A stretch of 11,384 nucleotides of DNA from Atopobium sp. GTDB lineage: Bacteria; Actinomycetota; Coriobacteriia; Coriobacteriales; Atopobiaceae. Location of the stretch: contig JABZHD010000021.1 of assembly GCA_015259045.1 (NCBI GenBank), forward strand, positions 1 to 11,384, read 5' to 3'. Numbering within the stretch: the first letter of the stretch is position 1; each line of letters begins with the position of its first letter. The translations under genes and the position numbers were made by a program. This document shows, one piece after another, positions 1-6,647 of this stretch. The notes under the pieces were generated by a model. That model was not told the DNA's origin, ran no database searches, and saw nothing but the letters and a program-made list of their open reading frames with translations.

Positions 1-1094
1 GTGTTACACAGGCTCAGATCGATGCTGCTCGTAGTGATTACGATGCTGCTCAGAAGCTGCTCGATGAGATTTCTAATGAAGTCTCCAACATGCAGGCAAG
101 CCTCAATGACACTAACTCTCAGATTGGCGCTATTTCTGATCAGATTACAGATAAGCAGAATCAGATTGATGCTAAGCAGAAAGAGATTTCTGAAAAGGAA
201 ACTCAGATTGCCGAGAAGAGAAAAGCACTTGGCGCTCGTATGTCCAGCAACTACAAGGCTGGCCCAGCCGGTGCTTTGGAGATGATTCTTTCTTCTGCAA
301 GCTTTGAGGAGCTCACTTCTAATATTTACTATCTCGATAAGATTTCTGAGTCCGATCAGAAGATGATTGAGGAAGTTAAAAACCTGAAGGCCGCTCTTGA
401 GTCTGATAAGGCTGCTCTTCAGTCCGAGAAGACCGAGCTTGAGAATAAGAAGGCTGAACTTGAGAATCTCCGTGCTTCCCAGGAGTCCCAGCTTAATGAT
501 ATTTCTGCTCGTCAGGCGGACGCTGCAAACGTTGTTGCAAATCTTGATGACAACGTAAAAGAGCTTATCGCTCAGCGTGATTCTGAGCTTCTTGCCGCTC
601 AGCAGGAGGCAGAGCGTGTTGCCGCTCAGCGTGCTGCTGCATCAAGCGACAGCGGTGGCGGTAGTAGCTACTCTGGCGGCGGTGGCGGAGGAGGAACCTC
701 TTCTGCTGGTTCTGGTTCTGCTGCTGCAGTTGTTAATGCTGCGGGCTATACCGGATCTACCGGTGCTGGCTTCTGTGCAGCTTGGGTCTCCAACGTCTTC
801 TCAAACGCAGGCGTTGGCACCTTCTATGGCAACGCTTGTGATATGTACTATTCCTGGTGCTACTCTACTGATCAGAGCGCTATTGAGCCTGGCATGATTA
901 TTGCTGTTCCAACCCTTGGTGGTTCTGCTGCAGCTCTGATTTACGGCCACGTTGGCATCTACATTGGTGGCGGCATGGTCAGGCACTGCCTCTCTGGTAT
1001 TGTAAGAAGCCAGAGCTTGAGTTCTTGGATTTCTCAGCTTGGTGCTTTGAGTACTCCAAGGTGGGGCTGGCTTGGCGGCGTTGTCCTAAGCTAA
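1..1094 (+). CDS. Secreted coiled-coil peptidoglycan hydrolase with C-terminal papain-like (NlpC/P60- or CHAP-like) domain, 5' truncated
   Basis: The reading frame (codons from position 3) is open to the window edge, so the start and any signal peptide lie upstream; 363 residues are visible. About the first 210 residues are Gln/Glu/Lys/Ala-rich heptad-like sequence, a long coiled coil as in PcsB/CwlO-type cell-wall hydrolases. A Ser/Gly-rich linker with a run of seven glycines follows (roughly 645-720). The C-terminal domain has a candidate catalytic Cys in GAGFCAAWVSNVF (codon 774-776) and a candidate catalytic His in YGHVGIYIGGG (His codon 948-950), the Cys/His pattern of NlpC/P60 and CHAP endopeptidases or amidases. 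The likely role is cutting peptidoglycan outside the cell during growth or division, with the coiled coil acting as regulator or autoinhibitor. The fold is solid, but I cannot choose between NlpC/P60 and CHAP. An ATG at 90 is internal to the coiled coil and is not the start. Confidence 0.85.
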   Translation, partial: VTQAQIDAARSDYDAAQKLLDEISNEVSNMQASLNDTNSQIGAISDQITDKQNQIDAKQKEISEKETQIAEKRKALGARMSSNYKAGPAGALEMILSSASFEELTSNIYYLDKISESDQKMIEEVKNLKAALESDKAALQSEKTELENKKAELENLRASQESQLNDISARQADAANVVANLDDNVKELIAQRDSELLAAQQEAERVAAQRAAASSDSGGGSSYSGGGGGGGTSSAGSGSAAAVVNAAGYTGSTGAGFCAAWVSNVFSNAGVGTFYGNACDMYYSWCYSTDQSAIEPGMIIAVPTLGGSAAALIYGHVGIYIGGGMVRHCLSGIVRSQSLSSWISQLGALSTPRWGWLGGVVLS

Positions 1095-1122
1095 GGTATT
1101 GGCCCCTCATAACTTGTTATGT

Positions 1123-1157
1123 AAAAGAGCTTGGTTGCATGCAACCAAGCTCTTTTT
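1123..1157 (+). terminator. Intrinsic terminator of the peptidoglycan hydrolase gene
   Basis: A perfect 34-nt palindrome (two 17-nt arms, 1123-1139 and 1140-1156) centred on TTGCATGCAA and ending in a run of five T (1153-1157). It starts 28 bases after the hydrolase stop codon. The left arm begins with AAAA, so the structure also has a U-run when read from the other strand and could act in both directions. Confidence 0.88.
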
Positions 1158-1173
1158 GATGTCTCTTTGACGC

Positions 1174-1213
1174 AAAAAGGAAGGGCGCAGATGCCAGAAG
1201 CACCTACGCCCTT
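1174..1213 (-). terminator. Intrinsic terminator of the FKBP isomerase gene
   Basis: Read on the - strand, a 14-bp stem (AAGGGCGTAGGTGC against GCATCTGCGCCCTT, with two G-U pairs) closes a 5-nt TTCTG loop and is followed by CCTTTTT. It begins 23 bases downstream of the isomerase stop codon and sits back-to-back with the hydrolase terminator. Confidence 0.85.
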
Positions 1214-1236
1214 CTCGCCCTATAAAGGGGAGTGGA

Positions 1237-1665
1237 TTACTCTTCAACCTCGAGAAGCTCAATGTTGAAGTTAAGGTCTTTACCAGCCATTGGATGGTTG
1301 GTGTCAAAGACGATAGTGGTGCCGTCGTTAGAGACAACGGTTGCCATAACAGGGTATCCCTCAGGGGTGCCCAGAGTAACCTGCTGACCTGCAACAAGAT
1401 TCTCAGAGCCTGGAAGCTGAGCTACGGGAACAGGCTGTACTGCCTCCTCATGACGTTCACCATATGCCTCTGCTGCTGGAATGTGGACGTCAACAATCTG
1501 GCCAACAGTCATATCTTTGACAGCCTCATCAAAACCAGGGATCATCTGACCAGCCATGCAGGTAAATGCCAGTGGCTCGTTGCGATCGCGGGAGGAGTCA
1601 AACTTAGTTCCGTCATCAAGAGTGCCTACGTAGTGGACCTTTACCTTTTTACCTTCGTTGCTCAT
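1237..1665 (-). CDS. FKBP-type peptidyl-prolyl cis-trans isomerase, SlyD-like
   Basis: A 142-residue protein starting MSNEGKKVKVHYVGTLDDGT. It has the FKBP core (VHYVGTLDDGTKFDSS, residues 10-25; GQMIPGFDEAVKDM, residues 39-52). The insert-in-flap segment typical of SlyD covers about residues 66-120 (AAEAYGERHEEAV to TTIVFDTNHPMAGK), then the last strand LNFNIELLEVEE. SlyD-type proteins speed prolyl isomerisation and act as folding chaperones in the cytoplasm. There is no signal peptide and no His/Cys-rich metal-binding tail as in E. coli SlyD. The ATG at 1665 is chosen because GGAG lies 4 bases before it and the FKBP fold begins there; an in-frame ATG at 1719 would add 18 residues unlike the family. 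It is transcribed divergently from murI and has its own terminator. Confidence 0.92.
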   Translation of the reverse strand: MSNEGKKVKVHYVGTLDDGTKFDSSRDRNEPLAFTCMAGQMIPGFDEAVKDMTVGQIVDVHIPAAEAYGERHEEAVQPVPVAQLPGSENLVAGQQVTLGTPEGYPVMATVVSNDGTTIVFDTNHPMAGKDLNFNIELLEVEE

Positions 1666-1777
1666 GAAACTCCAATCGTTAAAAACATATCTTTGGCATT
1701 CTACCCAAGAGTGACGCAAATCAATCTTTGAATGATAAAGGTATAAAATACTTTACATTCAGTTTGAAAGGTTTGTA
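1666..1777. promoter_or_regulatory. Divergent promoter region between the FKBP isomerase gene and murI
   Basis: This 112-bp AT-rich gap must hold the promoters of both divergent genes. On the + strand TATAAAAT (1742-1749) is a good -10 candidate for murI but lacks a convincing -35. GAAAGG at 1766-1771 is the murI ribosome binding site. On the - strand TAGAAT preceded 15 bases earlier by TTGATT is a weak candidate for the isomerase gene. The exact boxes are guesses. Confidence 0.4.
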
Positions 1778-2587
1778 ATGGAAGCTCGCTTAGCTCCTCA
1801 TAATTTTATTGGTGTATTTGACTCAGGCGTTGGTGGCATGAGTGTGCTTAAACACCTTGTTGCCCAAATGCCTCACGAGGAATTTCATTATTTTGGCGAT
1901 TCTGCATTTGCTCCTTATGGCACTAAACCAAAAGCGCAGATTGCCCAGCGCTCTGCGGCTATTGCTAAAAAGTTTATTGATGAGGGTGCTAAAGCGCTGG
2001 TTATAGCTTGCAATACTGCTACAGCTGCTGCTGCAGACGAGCTGAGGGCAACCTATCCTCATGTACCTATTGTGGGTGTTGAGCCAGCTCTTAAGCCTGC
2101 AGTAACTGCATATCCCCATGGAACAGTGGTTGTTCTGGCTACAAAAGCAACGCTCTCTTTGCAGAAGTACCACAACCTTGAGTCGCGCCTGCATCCTTCT
2201 GCAAAGGTTATCTCTATTCCAGGAGAAGGCTTGGTGGAGCTTATTGAATCTGGTCAGGCTGATTCAGAACAGATGCATAAACGACTGACCGAGCTTTTGG
2301 GAAATTATGCTGGTCAGGTAGATGCTGTGGTTCTTGGGTGTACCCATTACCCCTTTATCAAGAAGCAAATTAGCTCTGTTTTAGGAGACGTAGAATTTTT
2401 TGACGGCGGCGCAGGTGCTGCTCATCAGCTTAAGCGTTTGCTTGGACAGGCAAACTTGCTTGCTTCTGCAGATGTCACTGCAGACAAGAACACTAGCGCC
2501 GTAGAGCCTGATATTTTATTCTCATCAAGCATAGATACTCCTGAAGAATTGAAGTTCTACCAGGAGTTCTTCTCGCAAGATATGTAA
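1778..2587 (+). CDS. murI: Glutamate racemase MurI
   Basis: A 269-residue cytoplasmic enzyme converting L-glutamate to D-glutamate for peptidoglycan. Family motifs are all present: FIGVFDSGVGGMSVL with the conserved Asp15, the HYFGDSAFAPYG segment (37-48), the first catalytic Cys78 in VIACNTATAAA, PIVGVEPALKPA (97-108), and the second catalytic Cys188 followed by His190 in VVLGCTHYPF. Length is normal for the family. The ATG at 1778 has GAAAGG six bases upstream. The gene is divergent from the FKBP isomerase gene and convergent with the DUF488 gene, only 19 bases from its stop; I see no obvious terminator in that gap. It appears to be a single-gene unit. Confidence 0.96.
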   Translation: MEARLAPHNFIGVFDSGVGGMSVLKHLVAQMPHEEFHYFGDSAFAPYGTKPKAQIAQRSAAIAKKFIDEGAKALVIACNTATAAAADELRATYPHVPIVGVEPALKPAVTAYPHGTVVVLATKATLSLQKYHNLESRLHPSAKVISIPGEGLVELIESGQADSEQMHKRLTELLGNYAGQVDAVVLGCTHYPFIKKQISSVLGDVEFFDGGAGAAHQLKRLLGQANLLASADVTADKNTSAVEPDILFSSSIDTPEELKFYQEFFSQDM

Positions 2588-2606
2588 GCGTGGCTGGGTA
2601 AGCGTA

Positions 2607-2966
2607 TTACTTAAGCTTAGTCTCAAGCCACTTTTTGAGCACTACTGCGTTGTTGTACGTAGTGTCTTTGTCCGAGAAAAGCAGCGTCACGGTAGATTGA
2701 TCAAGCTTTTTAAGCTGTTCAACAAAGGCGTCTGCGTCAGGATTGCTGTCAAGTTCAGCTGTATAGGTAGATACAAAGCTATCAAAGCGCTCTGGATCGT
2801 GGTTGAATGCTTTTCTGCACTCAGTAGTAGGAGCAATGGTTTTAGTCCATTCATCAGCGTGTAGGTTCTCTTTTTTGATACCACGAGGCCACAGTCTATC
2901 TACCAGCACGCGATACCCATCGTCAGCTTCTGGCGCATCGTAAGTCCTCTTAAGTTTGATATTCAT
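2607..2966 (-). CDS. DUF488 (YeaO-like) family protein
   Basis: A small soluble protein of 119 residues beginning MNIKLKRTYDAPEADDGYRV. It carries the family signature RVLVDRLWPRGIKKENLHADEW (split here as RVLVDRLWPRG, residues 19-29, then KKENLHADEW) and the downstream pattern FNHDPERFDSF, YTAELD and LLFSDKDTTYNNAVVLKKWL. DUF488/YeaO proteins have no firmly assigned reaction; I give none. The ATG at 2966 is chosen because GGGAG lies 6 bases upstream and the family begins at the equivalent residue; an ATG at 3002 in frame would add 12 residues without an evident binding site. It is convergent with murI and divergent from ilvE. Confidence 0.88.
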   Translation of the reverse strand: MNIKLKRTYDAPEADDGYRVLVDRLWPRGIKKENLHADEWTKTIAPTTECRKAFNHDPERFDSFVSTYTAELDSNPDADAFVEQLKKLDQSTVTLLFSDKDTTYNNAVVLKKWLETKLK

Positions 2967-3102
2967 TTTTGCTCCCTTCAGCTCATGTACGTTATACCGC
3001 AAAATATCTATTCGGTTACAAACTATTTAATAGGACTAGGTATTCATATCCGCATGTTTATGATGAAGTTCATTCTTTAAAACCCACGGAGAAAGGAAAG
3101 CC
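2967..3102. promoter_or_regulatory. Divergent promoter region between the DUF488 gene and ilvE
   Basis: A 136-bp AT-rich gap between divergent genes. On the - strand TATAAC (2990-2995) is a possible -10 for the DUF488 gene. On the + strand TTACAA (about 3016-3021) and TATTCA (about 3041-3046) are a loose -35/-10 pair for ilvE with a 19-base spacer. AAAGGA (3093-3098) is the ilvE ribosome binding site. I do not see a T-box or leucine/valine-rich leader peptide that would explain amino-acid control of ilvE. Confidence 0.35.
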
Positions 3103-4149
3103 ATGGCAAACTCAGTGGAGAAGAAAGACATCGATTGGACAGCGCTTGGCTTCGCATATACGCAGTGTGACTACAGCTACGTTGCCCACTACAAAGACGG
3201 TACTTGGGATGAGGGCGGACTTACCACCGATCACAGCATTACACTGTCTGAATGCGCAAACATCTTCCATTATTGCCAGGAAGTTTTTGAGGGTTTAAAA
3301 GCTTACACCACAGTTTCTGGCGATATTGTCTGCTTCCGTCCTAATCTCAATGCTCAGCGTATGGTTGACTCTGCATCCCGTCTTGTCATGCCACCATTTC
3401 CTGAGGATAGATTTGTCGCTGCTGTTAAAGAGGTTGTTTCTGCAAACGCAGCATGGGTTCCACCATTTGGTACGGGCGCTACGCTGTATGTTCGTCCATT
3501 TATGATTGGTACCGGCAATACTGTTGGTGTTAAGCCATCTCCTACCTATGAGTTCCGCATTATGGTCACTCCAGTTGGAGCATATTACTCTAACGGCGTT
3601 GCTCCTGTTGCACTGACCGTTTCTCCTTATGACCGTGCTGCTCCTCACGGAACCGGTAACATCAAGGCCGGCCTTAACTACGCCATGTCTCTGTACCCAA
3701 CTACCTGGGCACATGATCAGGGCTTTGCAGATAGTATGTATCTTGACTCTGGCTCTCGTACCTATGTTGAGGAGTCCAGTGGTGCAAACTTCCTCTTTGT
3801 TGATAAAGAGGGAACCCTGGTAATTCCACAGTCTTACACAGATTCCATTTTGCCTTCTATTACCCGCCGCTCTTTGGCAACTGTTGCTAAAGACCTGCTT
3901 GGTATGAAGGTTATTGAGCGTCCTGTCCGCTTTGACGAGCTTGACCAGTTTGTTGAGTGCGGTATGTGCGGTACCGCTGCTGTTATTTCTCCTGTTGGCA
4001 AAGTTGTTGACGGCCAGAAAGAGATTGTCTTTGGTGCTGGTATGGAGGCTGTTGGACCAGTTATGTCTAAGCTCCGCAACACGCTGACCAGCATTCAGTC
4101 TGGCGAGATTGAGGCTCCAGAGGCAGACTGGATTTGCAAGATTTGCTAA
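3103..4149 (+). CDS. ilvE: Branched-chain amino acid aminotransferase
   Basis: A 348-residue PLP-dependent class IV aminotransferase that interconverts leucine, isoleucine and valine with their 2-oxo acids, using glutamate/2-oxoglutarate. Motifs in order: QEVFEGLKAY (residues 59-68), TLYVRPFMIGTGNTVGV (127-143), the PLP-binding Lys188 in GTGNIKAGLNYAMSL, the phosphate/cofactor region YVEESSGANFLFV, and CGMCGTAAVISPVG near residue 290. The length and the late GTAAVISPVG segment match the longer type II BCATs of Gram-positives and eukaryotes, not the ~310-residue E. coli IlvE. The ATG at 3103 follows GGAGAAAGGAAAGCC. It stands alone: other ilv/leu genes are absent and a terminator follows directly. 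Confidence 0.95.
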   Translation: MANSVEKKDIDWTALGFAYTQCDYSYVAHYKDGTWDEGGLTTDHSITLSECANIFHYCQEVFEGLKAYTTVSGDIVCFRPNLNAQRMVDSASRLVMPPFPEDRFVAAVKEVVSANAAWVPPFGTGATLYVRPFMIGTGNTVGVKPSPTYEFRIMVTPVGAYYSNGVAPVALTVSPYDRAAPHGTGNIKAGLNYAMSLYPTTWAHDQGFADSMYLDSGSRTYVEESSGANFLFVDKEGTLVIPQSYTDSILPSITRRSLATVAKDLLGMKVIERPVRFDELDQFVECGMCGTAAVISPVGKVVDGQKEIVFGAGMEAVGPVMSKLRNTLTSIQSGEIEAPEADWICKIC

Positions 4150-4185
4150 GGCTTGCGTTTTCAATAGCGCTTTGCTTTTAAGAAG

Positions 4186-4223
4186 AAGGCGAGAAGACCA
4201 ATCGATCTTCTCGCCTTGTTTTT
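4186..4223. terminator. Intrinsic terminator between convergent ilvE and aldolase gene, probably bidirectional
   Basis: A 12-bp perfect stem AAGGCGAGAAGA (4186-4197) / TCTTCTCGCCTT (4206-4217) with an 8-nt loop, then GTTTTT on the + strand, 37 bases after the ilvE stop. On the - strand the stem is followed by the pyrimidine/T-rich CTTCTT, and it is the only strong hairpin downstream of the aldolase gene, so it probably serves both. Confidence 0.85.
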
Positions 4224-4265
4224 ATCTGCAAAAGCAGGATACGTGCGACGGCTATGCCTTGACGC

Positions 4266-5117
4266 TTAAGCCTTATGGGAAGAGCCCAGGTTATCCATGT
4301 GGCTTGCAACAATCTGAGTGATTGCTTCCATACCAGGAACGGAAGGCTTCTTTGGAGCAAAGTTGCCAGGATTCTCGGACATGTACTTCATGAAGGCTGC
4401 AGTAAAGACCTGGCGGAGCTCGGTTGCGTAGTTAACCTTGCAAATACCGTTCTGAATTGCCTCTGCTACCTGGTCATCTGGAACACCAGAAGTACCGTGA
4501 AGAACCAGAGGAATATCAAGACGCTGGCGGATAGCCTTGAGGACACCCTGCTCAATGTGAGGTGTACCGTGGTAAACGCCGTGAGCGGTACCAACGCCAA
4601 CTGCGAGAGAAGTGCAGTTAGTGCGAGCGACAAACTCCTCAGCCTGGTCTGGATCAGTGTAGGGGTTCTCGCCCTCAACAGCTGGGCCGTCGTCCTCTTT
4701 GCCGCCAACTTTGCCAAGCTCTGCCTCAACAGGAAGGTTGATAGGACCAGCAAACTTGGTTACGGATGCGGTAAGTGCAATGTTGTCCTCAAATGGAACG
4801 TGAGAGCCGTCAATCATGACGGAGGTGTAACCGGCACGAGCTGCCTGGATGCAGCGGTCAAAGCCGTCTCCGTGATCTAGGTGAAGAGCAACAGGAACAG
4901 TTGCCTCTTCAGCAGCACAACGAACCATGGCAGCAAAGTAATCAAGGCTTGCGTACTTGATGGTGCCAGGAGTGGTCTGAAGAATAACAGGGGAGCGGCG
5001 CTCTTCTGCTGCCTTAACAACAGCCATTACAAACTCAAGGTTCTCAACGTTAAAGGCGCCAACAGCATAATGGCCAGCCTGTGCGTCAAGAAGCATCTGC
5101 TTAGTAGTAACGAACAT
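4266..5117 (-). CDS. kbaY: Class II ketose-bisphosphate aldolase, tagatose-1,6-bisphosphate (KbaY/GatY) type
   Basis: A 283-residue, zinc-dependent class II aldolase; KbaY/GatY are about 284-286 residues. It would cleave tagatose-1,6-bisphosphate to dihydroxyacetone phosphate and glyceraldehyde-3-phosphate. Visible active-site motifs: ALHLDHGDGF with Asp81 and the zinc ligand His82, EAELGKVGG (131-139), GVGTAHGVYHG with His179, and LVLHGTSGVPDDQ with His207. KVNYATELRQVF (228-239) has the Ala-Thr-Glu-Leu form of the tagatose/galactitol branch instead of the Asp-Thr-Asp form usual in fructose-bisphosphate aldolases. AAAGGAG lies 6 bases before the ATG. It lies 136 bp downstream of the kinase gene on the same strand. 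Substrate assignment leans on this motif and on the neighbouring kinase and agaS; a fructose-bisphosphate or dual role remains possible. Confidence 0.85.
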   Translation of the reverse strand: MFVTTKQMLLDAQAGHYAVGAFNVENLEFVMAVVKAAEERRSPVILQTTPGTIKYASLDYFAAMVRCAAEEATVPVALHLDHGDGFDRCIQAARAGYTSVMIDGSHVPFEDNIALTASVTKFAGPINLPVEAELGKVGGKEDDGPAVEGENPYTDPDQAEEFVARTNCTSLAVGVGTAHGVYHGTPHIEQGVLKAIRQRLDIPLVLHGTSGVPDDQVAEAIQNGICKVNYATELRQVFTAAFMKYMSENPGNFAPKKPSVPGMEAITQIVASHMDNLGSSHKA

Positions 5118-5162
5118 CTATTGCTCCTTTCGCCCTAATGGGCTCTTTGATTGACTGAAAAA

Positions 5163-5193
5163 ATTGTAACGTTTCTCTTACTCTGTTATGCAA
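5163..5193 (-). promoter_or_regulatory. Possible promoter of the aldolase gene
   Basis: On the - strand TTGCAT (5188-5193) and TACAAT (5163-5168) are separated by 19 bases, ending 45 bases before the aldolase start codon. The -10 matches five of six consensus positions, but the spacing is long. If real, the aldolase can be transcribed apart from the kinase, which would explain the 136-bp gap between them. Confidence 0.35.
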
Positions 5194-5253
5194 CTTTTTC
5201 TAGAAATCGTTTTGTCTTTGTAACCTTTGGCGAGAAACCCGTCTTGCTGCATA

Positions 5254-6189
5254 TTATTCAGCAATCTTTTTGATTGCGACCTGCTTATGAATTTCTGTTG
5301 CAACAGCTTGATCAAAGCGACCGGTGCCCGCAGATAGGCAACTTGCGGTAGCACATGAAAGCGCAAAGGTAAGACACTCTGAAGTTGGTTTTTGCTGAGC
5401 AAGTGCAACAGCAAATGAGCCAACAAGGGTATCTCCTGCACCAACAGGATTAATAGCTTCAATTTTTGGAGGATTTGCTCTAAAGGTTCCTTCATCAGAA
5501 ACCATGAGTGCACCTTTTGCACCAAGCGAGACAACTACAATTTTAATGCCGCGTTTATGCAGTTCCTGAGCCGCCTCAATGACCTGGTCTTCTGTAGTTA
5601 CTTCTCTTCCTAGAAGTTGACCGATTTCATCGGTGTTCGGTTTGATCATGGTAGGAAGGGCATCAATACAGGAGGCGAGCAGTGCACCGGATGCGTCTAC
5701 AATGCAAGGCACGCCCGCAGCCATGGTCTCTTCAATAAGTTCTTTGTAATTTTCGGCAGAAATGCCCTTGGGAACACTGCCATTAAAGGTAACAACTTCG
5801 GCTTCGTTGGTAAGCTGGACAAGTTTTGCCTTGAAAGCAAGGAATTCTTCAGGAAGTACAGGCTGTCCAGGCTCTAAGAATTCAGTTGATTGCCCGCTTG
5901 GCTCCAGGATATTAATGCATGAGCGAGTCTCTTGCTCGGTATAAATAAAATCACTGGTAATGCCATCTTTATGAGCCAACTCAACAAGGTATCTTCCGTT
6001 ATTACCGCCAATAAATCCTGTGGCACAAACGGGGTAGTTTAGGGTGGTGATGGCTCGTGAGGCGTTAAGACCCTTGCCACCCGCGCTGTTATCTACCACC
6101 GAGACTCTGTGTACCGTTCCATCTACAACAGGAGAGTCCAGGTAGTACGCCTTATCAATGGATGCATTGAGTGTTACGGTAACAATCAC
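5254..6189 (-). CDS. PfkB-family sugar-phosphate kinase (tagatose-6-phosphate kinase / 1-phosphofructokinase type)
   Basis: A 311-residue kinase of the LacC/FruK branch of the PfkB (ribokinase) family. It begins MIVTVTLNASIDKAYYLDSP, the typical LacC/FruK opening, has the N-terminal signature VVDNSAGGKGLNASRAI (31-47) and the C-terminal signature INPVGAGDTLVGSF with the catalytic base Asp253. ATP phosphorylates the C1 hydroxyl of tagatose-6-phosphate (LacC) or C6 of fructose-1-phosphate (FruK). Pairing with a tagatose-type aldolase and agaS favours the tagatose role, but sequence alone cannot exclude FruK. The start is GTG at 6189, preceded by GAGG 8 bases upstream; the in-frame ATG at 6219 would add ten residues foreign to the family and lacks a binding site. 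It is first in a - strand pair with the aldolase. Confidence 0.85.
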   Translation of the reverse strand: MIVTVTLNASIDKAYYLDSPVVDGTVHRVSVVDNSAGGKGLNASRAITTLNYPVCATGFIGGNNGRYLVELAHKDGITSDFIYTEQETRSCINILEPSGQSTEFLEPGQPVLPEEFLAFKAKLVQLTNEAEVVTFNGSVPKGISAENYKELIEETMAAGVPCIVDASGALLASCIDALPTMIKPNTDEIGQLLGREVTTEDQVIEAAQELHKRGIKIVVVSLGAKGALMVSDEGTFRANPPKIEAINPVGAGDTLVGSFAVALAQQKPTSECLTFALSCATASCLSAGTGRFDQAVATEIHKQVAIKKIAE

Positions 6190-6286
6190 GCATATCACCT
6201 CGTCTAAAAGACAGTGCACACAAAGTGCTCAGAGGAAAGCAGGGGCGAGAAACACTATGGAGCAGCGCCACTGCAAATGAAATTGG

Positions 6287-6316
6287 ATTAAATCTATTTA
6301 ACCAAAGCACCATCAA
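6287..6316 (-). promoter_or_regulatory. Candidate promoter of the kinase-aldolase arm
   Basis: On the - strand TTGATG (6311-6316) and TTTAAT (6287-6292) are separated by 18 bases and point at the kinase start about 100 bases on. The -10 matches five of six and the -35 four of six consensus positions. The TGGTAT-like half-sites at 6345-6374 lie just upstream of it. Confidence 0.45.
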
Positions 6317-6612
6317 GAAACTTTTCTTTAGATGTTATAAAAAAAGATACCAGTACATAATTTCTTAATACCAATTTTATTTTCTCGCCGTATTTGAGCA
6401 GGATTTTAGGGTTGTTTACTACGTTTATTACGTATAAAGGCACGTTATAAGAACTTCTAATTTTTCAAGAATAGCTCTAAATTTTTAGTGCATCGTCACA
6501 ATTTATCCATATATCTACCTGCGAAAATAACAACATGTGTACCGTTTGCGGTAAAAATAGTACCGTTAAACCGGCGATTGTTAACGTACACATCTCAAGA
6601 TGCTCACTAGAC

Positions 6613-6618
6613 TATACT
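6613..6618 (+). promoter_or_regulatory. Possible -10 box of the PTS operon
   Basis: TATACT matches five of six positions of a -10 element, about 110 bases before the EIIA start and 17 bases upstream of the operator candidate at 6636. No good -35 is seen at 16-19 bases, so this is tentative. Confidence 0.3.
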
Positions 6619-6635
6619 TATGTTAGGTTGTTATC

Positions 6636-6647
6636 TGGTATCTACCA
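6636..6647 (+). promoter_or_regulatory. Candidate operator for the GntR/HutC-type regulator
   Basis: TGGTATCTACCA is an inverted repeat with perfect 5-bp arms (TGGTA/TACCA). It resembles the TGGTCTAGACCA-like sites bound by HutC-subfamily regulators of amino-sugar genes (DasR, NagR). It lies just downstream of a possible -10 box and upstream of the PTS operon whose distal part encodes such a regulator. Assignment is by analogy. Confidence 0.55.

Noticed and set aside
1294..1731. A 145-codon + strand frame opposite the FKBP isomerase gene
   Set aside because: The - strand protein is a clear FKBP with ribosome binding site and terminator; the + frame is its shadow.
2588..2606. Possible shared terminator between convergent murI and the DUF488 gene
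   Set aside because: The gap is only 19 bases and I found no stem with a T-run there or just inside either gene.
3295..4164. A 289-codon - strand open frame opposite ilvE
   Set aside because: It is a shadow of ilvE, whose conserved motifs cover the + strand; the antisense product has no recognisable domain and no ribosome binding site.
5256..5275. Hairpin GCAATC-TTTTT-GATTGC near the end of the kinase gene
   Set aside because: It lies within the coding sequence, has a short stem and no T-run on the - strand after it, so it is not called as a terminator.
6418..6449. Three ACGT words in a TTTATTACGTATAA-rich stretch of the intergenic region
   Set aside because: Spacing is irregular and the arms are imperfect; it may simply reflect AT-rich promoter DNA.
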